From Verrucomicrobiia bacterium (GTDB lineage: Bacteria; Verrucomicrobiota; Verrucomicrobiia; Opitutales; Opitutaceae), in assembly GCA_030424825.1 (NCBI GenBank), contig JAUHWE010000393.1:1-5179 (forward strand): DNA of 5,179 bases. The letters are read 5' to 3'. Position 1 is the first letter of the stretch. The number at the start of each line of letters is the position of its first letter. Under the pieces are notes generated by a model. It made no database searches. It saw only the letters and a program-made list of their open reading frames with translations, and was not told where the DNA came from. This document shows positions 1-5,179 of this stretch, piece by piece. The position numbers and the translations under genes were made by a program.

Positions 1-1086
1 CGCTTTGTCGTCCATCTTCATGCCGCTCATCCCGGGCATCATTCCCATAATTGACTGCATTGAACCCAGTTTTTTGACCTGGCGGAACTGGTTGAGCATA
101 TCCTCGAAATTGAAATCGGAGGCCATCATACGGCCCGCCATTTTCTCCGCTTCTTTCTCGTCAATCGATTCTTGGGCCTTTTCGACGAGCGAGACGACGT
201 CGCCCATCCCTAGAATCCGCGAGGCCATCCGGTCCGGATGGAATAGGTCGAAGTCTTCCAGCTTTTCACCGGTACCCGCGAACTTGATGGGTACGTTGGT
301 GATCTGCTTCATAGACAAAGCAGCGCCGCCACGGGCGTCTCCATCGAGCTTCGTCATTGCGATTCCAGTCAGTTCGACGGCTTCGTGGAACGACTTGGCG
401 ACATTTACGGCCTCTTGTCCGATCGCTCCATCGGCGACGAGAATCACTTCATCGGGTTGAATGCGGCGCTTGAGTTCCTTGATTTCCTCGATGAGCGGTT
501 CGTCAATCTGAAGACGACCGGCAGTATCGAAGATAATCAAATCGCGTCCTTCACTGAGGCCGTGCTTCAACGCGTTCTCTCCGATCAACGGTACGTCGGG
601 TGAGGAACGATCGGAAAACACGGGAACACCGATTTGCTCGCCGACTGATTCTAGTTGGTCAATCGCAGCGGGGCGGTAGATGTCGCAAGCGACCAAAAGC
701 GGATTGTAACCCTCTTTCTTGAGGAATTTGGCGATCTTTGCGGAGGTGGTGGTCTTTCCTCCACCTTGCAAGCCAACCATCATTATTTTCAGGGGCCGCT
801 TAGTCGATAGTTCGGTTTCGCCTTCGCCCAGAAGTCTAACCAGCTCGTCATTGATGATCTTTACGATCTGCTGGCCAGGAGTGACCGATTTTAACACTTC
901 CTGGCCGACGCACTTTTCCTTAACGGATTCTATAAATTCCCGAGCGACTTTAAAGTGGACGTCTGCGGAAAGGAGGGCGGCGCGCACCTCCTTAAGGGCT
1001 TCAGACATATTTTCCTCGCTCAGCTTCGCAGTACCGCGAAGTTGGCGCATGGCGTGAGACAGTTTGTCGGTAAGGCTTTCAAACAT
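1..1086 (-). CDS. ffh: Signal recognition particle protein Ffh (SRP54), 3' end outside window
   Basis: GTPase subunit of the signal recognition particle. With 4.5S RNA it binds signal sequences emerging from the ribosome and, through the receptor FtsY, delivers the ribosome to the inner-membrane translocon. Reading the minus strand from the ATG at 1086 gives 362 open codons to the window edge, starting [18 protein letters not shown]. The N domain spans about residues 1-95. The NG GTPase domain shows the P-loop GLQGGGKTT (105-113), [12 protein letters not shown] (134-145, insertion-box region), DTAGRLQ (187-193), [10 protein letters not shown] (245-254) and the closing GTGEKLEDF (271-279). The methionine-rich M domain begins near 300 and includes [12 protein letters not shown] just before the cut. 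Full-length Ffh is usually about 450 residues, so roughly 90 are missing. No Shine-Dalgarno sequence precedes the start, but the N-terminus fits the family. It is transcribed divergently from the regulator gene. Identification is firm. Confidence 0.97.
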   Translation of the reverse strand, partial: MFESLTDKLSHAMRQLRGTAKLSEENMSEALKEVRAALLSADVHFKVAREFIESVKEKCVGQEVLKSVTPGQQIVKIINDELVRLLGEGETELSTKRPLKIMMVGLQGGGKTTTSAKIAKFLKKEGYNPLLVACDIYRPAAIDQLESVGEQIGVPVFSDRSSPDVPLIGENALKHGLSEGRDLIIFDTAGRLQIDEPLIEEIKELKRRIQPDEVILVADGAIGQEAVNVAKSFHEAVELTGIAMTKLDGDARGGAALSMKQITNVPIKFAGTGEKLEDFDLFHPDRMASRILGMGDVVSLVEKAQESIDEKEAEKMAGRMMASDFNFEDMLNQFRQVKKLGSMQSIMGMMPGMSGMKMDDKA

Positions 1087-1118
1087 GATTCGGAGAGGTT
1101 GGCTGGATTGTTTCTGTG

Positions 1119-1147
1119 CGTAAAGCTTGCGTTAGCGAAAACGTCAA
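1119..1147 (-). promoter_or_regulatory. Candidate sigma-70-type promoter for ffh
   Basis: On the minus strand TTGACG (1147-1142, five of six matches to the -35 consensus) is followed after exactly 17 bases by TTTACG (1124-1119), which matches the -10 consensus at only three of six positions. Transcription would start near 1112 and leave a leader of about 25 bases before the ffh ATG at 1086. The -35 hexamer, spacing and location are good, while the -10 is poor, so this is only a candidate. Confidence 0.3.
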
Positions 1148-1285
1148 TGGTGAGGAAACAAGTAGGTTTCACCGATTTGGCCGAATATTGAGAAAGAGGG
1201 AAATGGATGCTGTTTTGCTAACTGTTGGGCCCGTCTGGATTTACGGCTGGATATTAATCCACGAGTGCGCATTTTCTCGGCCATC

Positions 1286-1768
1286 ATGAACGAGGTATTA
1301 AAGCTTCTCGCTGAGGGTGAACGTGTAAACGAGAGTCAGATGGCGGAAATTCTTGGCCTATCCAAAGAGGCTTTGAACGAACAGCTGTCTGAACTAATGG
1401 AAAAAGGCGTTCTGCTCGGTTGGATCCCGGTCTTAAATCCAGAGATGGACTCGGAAATGGCCGTTCGCGGAGTCATCGAAGTAAAGATCACTCCAGAAAG
1501 AGAAGGTGGATTCAATCGGCTGGCGCAGAGGATATCTCGATTCGATGAAGTAGAGTCCTGCTACTTGATGTCGGGATCTTACGATTTACTTGTTGTTGTA
1601 AAACAGTCCACTCTCCACAAAGTTGCGTCTTTCGTATCCGAACGTCTATCGACGATAGAAGGGATAGTTTCTACGGCGACACATTTCATGTTGCGAGCCT
1701 ACAAGGAGCAAGGCTTCCTCATCGAGCATCCCAAAGAGGACAAAGAGCGGTTGGATGTTTCCCCGTAG
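1286..1768 (+). CDS. Lrp/AsnC-family transcriptional regulator, probable regulator of the adjacent aminotransferase
   Basis: Feast/famine-type DNA-binding regulator. These proteins dimerise or form octamers and bind amino acids in a C-terminal RAM domain. From the ATG at 1286 the protein has 160 residues, the usual size. Residues 1-42 form a winged helix-turn-helix (VNESQMAEILGLSKEALNEQL, 14-34, is the helix-turn-helix core), followed by the linker GVLLGWIPVLNPEM. Residues about 58-140 form the RAM domain, with VESCYLMSGSYDLLVVV (89-105) and a closing THFMLRAYKEQG. The polar tail (146-160) is charged. A GTG at 1265 would add seven residues (MRIFSAI). I prefer 1286 because family members normally start close to the first helix; neither start has a Shine-Dalgarno sequence. 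It lies 91 bases ahead of an aminotransferase gene, an arrangement like B. subtilis alaR-alaT, so it may sense alanine or a related amino acid. That ligand is inferred from context only. Confidence 0.9.
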   Translation: MNEVLKLLAEGERVNESQMAEILGLSKEALNEQLSELMEKGVLLGWIPVLNPEMDSEMAVRGVIEVKITPEREGGFNRLAQRISRFDEVESCYLMSGSYDLLVVVKQSTLHKVASFVSERLSTIEGIVSTATHFMLRAYKEQGFLIEHPKEDKERLDVSP

Positions 1769-1794
1769 TGGGGTTGCGATTGAGAGCGACCCTA
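1769..1794 (+). terminator. Stem-loop directly after the regulator stop codon, possible terminator or attenuator
   Basis: GGGTTGC (1771-1777) pairs with GCGACCC (1786-1792), with one G-U pair and an eight-base loop. The stem extends outward by a G-U and a T-A pair to nine pairs in all (1769-1794). It begins at the base following the TAG stop. No T-run follows (the next bases are ATAGAATCG), so it is not a classical intrinsic terminator. It could partly terminate or protect the regulator transcript, setting different levels for regulator and aminotransferase. Confidence 0.4.
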
Positions 1795-1859
1795 ATAGAA
1801 TCGACTGACTATTGATGTAGGCCTATCGCCTGACATTTGGAATCATACTTCATTTAGCT

Positions 1860-3065
1860 GTGGAAAACCAAGAAAACCGTTTTGTTGCCAATCATGTCAT
1901 CGGGCTTCCCCGTTCGGGCATCCGTGACTTTTTCGAGCTCGTGGCCGGGATGGAAGACGTCATTTCACTTGGAATTGGCGAGCCGGACTTTACTACGCCT
2001 TGGCATATCAGAGAGGCAGCGATTTATTCCATCGAAAAAGGTCGTACCTTTTACACGTCTAATCTCGGCACGGTTGAGTTGCGTCGCGAAATTTCGAAAT
2101 ATATCAACAAGTATTTTAATATAGAATACAATTTTAAGAATGAGGTTATTGTAACCGTAGGAGTGTCGGAGGCGATGGATATTGCCTTGCGGGCGATTCT
2201 TAATCCGGGAGACAAGGTGCTCTATCAGGATCCTTGCTTTGTTTCCTATCATCCTACAGTTATGCTGGCTCATGGGGTAGGAATTCCCATCAAAACGGAT
2301 GCCGCGTCTGCATTTACTATAAAGGCATCCGAGGTGAAGAAATCCTGGGTTCCTGGATGCAAGGCCCTCATCATTAACCTGCCTTGTAATCCAACGGGTG
2401 GTGTTGCGGAATTGGAAGAGCTGGAAGAGATTGCCCGATTCGCGGTGGAAAAGGATCTTATCGTTATCAGCGATGAGATCTATGCGGAGCTCACCTATGA
2501 TGGAGAGCACGTGAGCATCGTGAATTTTCCAGGGATGAAGGAACGTACGATTTTCCTTCACGGATGTTCGAAAGCGTGGGCCATGACCGGCTGGCGACTG
2601 GGCTATGCGTGTGCCCCTGCCGCTTTAATTGAAGCCATGATGAAAGTGCACCAGTATTCGATGATGTGTGCGTCGATTATCGCGCAGGACGCGGCAGTAG
2701 AAGCATTGAGAAATGGGTACGATGGCGTGCAGAAAATGAAACAGCAGTATCGCCGCCGCCGGGATCTAGTGGTTCGAAGATTTAACGAAATGGGACTCAC
2801 CTGCCATTTGCCTCAGGCTACGTTTTATGCATTTCCAAACATCGAAGCGACCGGACTTTCGTCGGCTGATTTCGCCAAACAGCTACTGGAAAAAGAAAAG
2901 GTGGCCATGGTTCCAGGGAGTGCATTTGGCACGTTTGGAGAAGGATTTGCACGGTGCAGCTTTGCGACGGGTTATGACGATCTTGTGGAGGCCTGCAATC
3001 GCACAGAACGCTTTGTTTCCACATTAGGCGTGAAAGGCTCGATTGCGGCGAGCGAATCGATTTAG
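1860..3065 (+). CDS. PLP-dependent class I/II aminotransferase, AlaT/YugH-like (alanine or related transaminase)
   Basis: Cytosolic fold-type I transaminase that moves an amino group between an amino acid and a 2-oxo acid using pyridoxal phosphate. The 401-residue length is normal. Visible motifs are GIGEPDF (38-44), the phosphate-binding GVSEAMD (101-107), Y130 in the position expected to stack on the cofactor, NPTG (177-180), SDEIY (204-208, with D205 and Y208 contacting PLP), SKAWAMTGWRLGY (237-249, Schiff-base lysine K238), and R365 in RCSFAT, the expected substrate carboxylate arginine. All key residues are present, so it should be active. The opening GIRDFFELVAGMEDVISLG closely recalls B. 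subtilis YugH/AlaT from memory, and the upstream Lrp-type gene strengthens that. Aspartate or aromatic substrates cannot be excluded. The start is GTG at 1860: an in-frame stop lies at 1818-1820, and the first internal ATG is at residue 31, after the conserved GIRDFFEL. No Shine-Dalgarno sequence is seen. Codons 78-94 are unusually AT-rich. Confidence 0.92.
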   Translation: MENQENRFVANHVIGLPRSGIRDFFELVAGMEDVISLGIGEPDFTTPWHIREAAIYSIEKGRTFYTSNLGTVELRREISKYINKYFNIEYNFKNEVIVTVGVSEAMDIALRAILNPGDKVLYQDPCFVSYHPTVMLAHGVGIPIKTDAASAFTIKASEVKKSWVPGCKALIINLPCNPTGGVAELEELEEIARFAVEKDLIVISDEIYAELTYDGEHVSIVNFPGMKERTIFLHGCSKAWAMTGWRLGYACAPAALIEAMMKVHQYSMMCASIIAQDAAVEALRNGYDGVQKMKQQYRRRRDLVVRRFNEMGLTCHLPQATFYAFPNIEATGLSSADFAKQLLEKEKVAMVPGSAFGTFGEGFARCSFATGYDDLVEACNRTERFVSTLGVKGSIAASESI

Positions 3066-3085
3066 AATACAATAATGGCGTTAGT

Positions 3086-3110
3086 GAGCCGCATCGTTCG
3101 GTTGCTGCTC
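3086..3110 (+). other. Weak imperfect stem-loop between aminotransferase gene and der
   Basis: GAGC (3086-3089) pairs with GCTC (3107-3110). After one C/T mismatch the stem continues for three more pairs (GCA with TGC). The bases that follow, TTGTAGG, form no T-run. It could be a weak terminator for the aminotransferase transcript or a chance structure. The rest of this 71-base gap is AT-rich just before the der start (CATAAAATACT) and has no Shine-Dalgarno sequence. Confidence 0.2.
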
Positions 3111-3136
3111 TTGTAGGCCGATTAACATAAAATACT

Positions 3137-4549
3137 ATGTCTCCACACTTTAATGTAGCAATTGTCGGACGCCCGAATGTAGGAAAAAGCCGATTGTTTA
3201 ATCGACTGGTCGGAAAACGTGTATCCATTGTTCACGACATGCCTGGAGTGACTCGAGATGTGGTTACGCATGATATCGATGAAGATGGCTATACGCTGAT
3301 GGATACCGGAGGAATGGGTCTGGTGGCTGGGACGAGTGATACGCCTGAGCGGCTAGTAAATGCCGTGGAGGGCCAAATTGCGTTTTCGATCGATACGGCG
3401 GATTTTGTCTTGATGGTAGTGGATGGCCGGGAAGGCTTGGTGCCCTTAGACTTGGAGATGGCTGAAATCCTTCGCCGGAGCAAAAAGCCGGTGGGTTTAG
3501 TGGTCAATAAGGTGGATAAGGCAGACACGGAGATTGAGATCAACGAGTTCTATTCGCTTGGTCTCGGCGAACCGTCTCTTATTTCAGCCGAGCATGATCG
3601 TGGAATCTCTGGCCTACGTTCTCTAATTCTATCCAGTCGCGACGAAATTGTGGGCCCTCCCGAGCCGAAAGTGGATGATGGACGGAAGGAGATCCGCGTT
3701 TGTTTTATTGGTCGACCCAATGTCGGGAAATCTTCGTTGAGCAACTGTCTCGTCCAATCCGACCGGTTCATCGTGAGTGATGTGCCTGGGACTACTCGTG
3801 ATTCGATCGAAACGCCTTTTACTTGGAAGTCAAAGCGTGGTGAAGACTGGCATTTTGTTCTTACGGATACAGCGGGAATTCGCAAGAAAACGAAGTTGAG
3901 TTCTTCTGTGGAGTACTTTTCTAGGGTCCGTTCTCTGGACGCTATTCGGGAGGTGGATGTCGTATTCATGGTGCTTGATGCGAAAGAGGGCCCTACCCAT
4001 CAAGACAAGTCTATTGCGGGGGAGGCAGCTAAGCTAAACAAGCCCATAGTCATTGTCGTAAACAAATGGGATCTGGCACTGACGGCTTGGGAGCAGGGCG
4101 AAATTGATGGCTTTGAAACCGAGAGTGAATTCAGAAAGGCCTTCGAAACGGGGCTTCGTAGGGAAATTTTCTTTACACCCGGTTCGCCGATTCGGTTCGT
4201 ATCTGCATTGGAGAATATCGATATTGAAAAGATGCTTTATGATGCCCGTCAGCTGGACAAGCGGATGGGGAAGAAGATTTCAACCGGCCGATTGAATAAT
4301 TTGCTCTACAAGATCGCCGAGCGAATGCCGGCGCCAAGAGTGGATGGACGTCGTTTCCGGATTTACTATGCAGTGCATACTGGAAACCGGCCTTACAGGA
4401 TCAAACTCTTTTGCAATCAAGCCAAGAAGCTAAATGATTCTTACAAACGCTACATGCAAGCTGCCGTAGTCGAGGCCTTTAAACTCGAAGGCTGTCCCGT
4501 GGTGTTTGATCTGGTGAACAAGAAGAATCCGTATGTAAGGGATGATTGA
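3137..4549 (+). CDS. der: Ribosome assembly GTPase Der (EngA), tandem G domains
   Basis: Essential GTPase that binds the maturing 50S ribosomal subunit and is needed for its late assembly. The 470-residue protein has the diagnostic tandem layout. G domain 1 has GRPNVGKS (11-18), switch T39 in PGVTRD, DTGG (56-59), NKVD (124-127) and SAE (150-152). An acidic linker (about 170-185) leads to G domain 2, with GRPNVGKS (192-199), PGTTRD (217-222), DTAG (244-247), NKWD (309-312) and SAL (356-358). The C-terminal KH-like domain spans about 370-470, with NRPYRIKLFCNQAKKL and DSYKRYM. All nucleotide-binding motifs are intact in both domains. The stretch between NKWD and SAL is longer than I recall for E. 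coli Der (see findings). The ATG at 3137 places the first P-loop at residue 11, as expected. No Shine-Dalgarno sequence is present. fmt follows 58 bases downstream on the same strand. Confidence 0.97.
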   Translation: MSPHFNVAIVGRPNVGKSRLFNRLVGKRVSIVHDMPGVTRDVVTHDIDEDGYTLMDTGGMGLVAGTSDTPERLVNAVEGQIAFSIDTADFVLMVVDGREGLVPLDLEMAEILRRSKKPVGLVVNKVDKADTEIEINEFYSLGLGEPSLISAEHDRGISGLRSLILSSRDEIVGPPEPKVDDGRKEIRVCFIGRPNVGKSSLSNCLVQSDRFIVSDVPGTTRDSIETPFTWKSKRGEDWHFVLTDTAGIRKKTKLSSSVEYFSRVRSLDAIREVDVVFMVLDAKEGPTHQDKSIAGEAAKLNKPIVIVVNKWDLALTAWEQGEIDGFETESEFRKAFETGLRREIFFTPGSPIRFVSALENIDIEKMLYDARQLDKRMGKKISTGRLNNLLYKIAERMPAPRVDGRRFRIYYAVHTGNRPYRIKLFCNQAKKLNDSYKRYMQAAVVEAFKLEGCPVVFDLVNKKNPYVRDD

Positions 4550-4586
4550 GCAGGGTTCCTTTTTACGTGACGAATGATTGCGTATC

Positions 4587-4593
4587 AAAGGAG
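4587..4593 (+). promoter_or_regulatory. Shine-Dalgarno-like AAAGGAG upstream of fmt, at long spacing
   Basis: AAAGGAG is the only strong Shine-Dalgarno match ahead of any gene here. It ends 14 bases before the fmt ATG at 4608, longer than the usual 5-9. An in-frame TAG at 4596-4598 with no start codon between it and 4608 rules out an earlier fmt start, so the site either acts at suboptimal distance or is coincidental. Confidence 0.45.
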
Positions 4594-4607
4594 AATAGAA
4601 CGAAAGC

Positions 4608-5179
4608 ATGAAGCAAAAGCTAATATTCATGGGATCCGACCCCATTGCTCTTCCTGCATTGAATGCGATTCTGCAGGGCGGCTGTGGTCCTGTTGAGTTG
4701 ACAGCGGCATATACCCAGCCCGACAAACCTCGTGGACGGGGAAAAAGGATCGAGGCGAATGCCATTAAGGTGTGGTCTCATGAGAATGGAATCCCTGTTT
4801 TTCAACCAAACCGCGTAGACAAATGCGAAAGGCGTGAGATCGAGGCCATTGGCCCGGACGCTATCCTAGTCATGGCCTACGGGCATTTGCTTTCACAGGC
4901 ATTGATTGATACCCCCTCCTTGGGAATCTGGAATCTGCATACCTCGCTTTTGCCAAAATACCGTGGCGCTTCCCCCATTCAATCAGCGATCGCATCCGGA
5001 GATGCCGTTTCGGGAGTCAGCTTCATGCAGGTCGTCAAAGAAATGGACGCCGGTCCCGTTCTAGATGTTGAGAAAGTTGATATTGAACGATTGGATACCG
5101 GGTTGGAGTTGGAGCGCAAATTGTCTCACGCCTGCGTGCCATTGGTGGAGCGGTGTTTGCCACTCGTATTATCAGGCAA
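4608..5179 (+). CDS. fmt: Methionyl-tRNA formyltransferase Fmt, 3' end outside window
   Basis: Transfers a formyl group from 10-formyltetrahydrofolate to the methionine on initiator tRNA, marking it for translation initiation. The ATG at 4608 opens 190 codons plus two bases to the window edge. Full proteins are about 310 residues, so most of the N-terminal catalytic domain is present and the C-terminal OB-like tRNA-binding domain is missing. The Rossmann-like start is KLIFMGSDPIALPAL (4-18), where many homologues have GTPDFA. YTQPDKPRGRGKR (35-47) belongs to the substrate-contacting loop. The catalytic triad is visible: N109 and H111 in WNLHTSLLPKYRGASPIQ, and D147 in EMDAGPVL. The following in-frame ATG is at codon 8, inside the first strand, so 4608 is the start. 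It probably shares a transcript with der. Usual partners such as def are not in the window and could lie beyond it. Confidence 0.96.
   Translation, partial: MKQKLIFMGSDPIALPALNAILQGGCGPVELTAAYTQPDKPRGRGKRIEANAIKVWSHENGIPVFQPNRVDKCERREIEAIGPDAILVMAYGHLLSQALIDTPSLGIWNLHTSLLPKYRGASPIQSAIASGDAVSGVSFMQVVKEMDAGPVLDVEKVDIERLDTGLELERKLSHACVPLVERCLPLVLSG

Noticed and set aside
5..1057. Plus-strand open frames at 5-460, 385-603 and 719-1057
   Set aside because: They lie opposite ffh, whose minus-strand frame carries every SRP GTPase motif. Their translations are serine/isoleucine-rich with no recognisable domain.
955..1191. Plus-strand 78-codon frame running from ffh antisense into the intergenic region
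   Set aside because: Most of it is antisense to the ffh N-terminus, it shows no start signal or family resemblance, and it occupies the candidate ffh promoter.
1087..1285. Possible 4.5S/SRP RNA gene or other RNA next to ffh
   Set aside because: The conserved SRP RNA apical loop (GGTCAGG...GGAAGCAGC type) is not present on either strand, and no strong long hairpin is visible.
1830..1858. Candidate promoter CTGACA (1830-1835) for the aminotransferase
   Set aside because: A -10 box at normal spacing would fall at about 1853-1858 (TTTAGC) and put the transcription start inside the coding sequence; the only better hexamer, CATACT, is spaced at just 8 bases.
1965..2561. Minus-strand 198-codon frame
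   Set aside because: It is fully antisense to the aminotransferase core, including NPTG and SDEIY codons, and its translation has no recognisable motif.
3128..3133. TAAAAT as a -10 box for der
   Set aside because: It ends three bases before the ATG, so transcription would start inside the gene, and no -35 lies at a suitable distance.
2818..3228. Minus-strand 136-codon frame bridging the aminotransferase-der gap
   Set aside because: It overlaps the ends of two well-supported genes on the other strand, and the product has no recognisable features.
4430..4805. Minus-strand frames at 4430-4765 and 4620-4805
   Set aside because: They are shadows of the der C-terminus and fmt N-terminus, both of which have clear family motifs.

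Overview
This looks like an ordinary chromosomal housekeeping segment of a Gram-negative-type bacterium with about 50% GC by eye. It holds five protein genes and no sign of a mobile element, CRISPR array, tRNA or rRNA. Several protein signatures resemble, from memory, Verrucomicrobiota of the class Opitutae: the Fmt N-terminus with GSDPIALPAL, a Der first P-loop reading GRPNVGKSRLFNRL, and an Lrp-like regulator with LLGWIPVLNPE. This assignment is tentative because no search could be run.

Layout. Positions 1-1086 (minus strand) carry the first 362 residues of Ffh, the protein subunit of the signal recognition particle; its C-terminal end lies outside the window. A roughly 200-base divergent intergenic region (1087-1285) separates it from four genes on the plus strand. 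These are an Lrp/AsnC-family regulator (1286-1768), a class I/II PLP-dependent aminotransferase (1860-3065), the double-GTPase ribosome assembly factor Der/EngA (3137-4549), and the first 190 codons of methionyl-tRNA formyltransferase Fmt (4608 to the window end). The plus-strand gaps are 91, 71 and 58 bases, so read-through transcription is plausible, but a hairpin after the regulator gene and a weaker one before der could divide the group.

How the genes relate. The regulator and aminotransferase form a recognisable pair, similar in arrangement to the B. subtilis alaR-alaT (yugG-yugH) pair, so the regulator probably controls its neighbour in response to an amino acid. Der (50S subunit maturation), Fmt (initiator tRNA formylation) and Ffh (co-translational targeting) all serve protein synthesis and export.

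I found no convincing undescribed system. The points worth a second look are small: a longer-than-usual loop in the second GTPase domain of Der, the near absence of Shine-Dalgarno sequences, a very AT-rich block inside the aminotransferase gene, a hairpin flush against the regulator stop codon, and short repeats upstream of the regulator.
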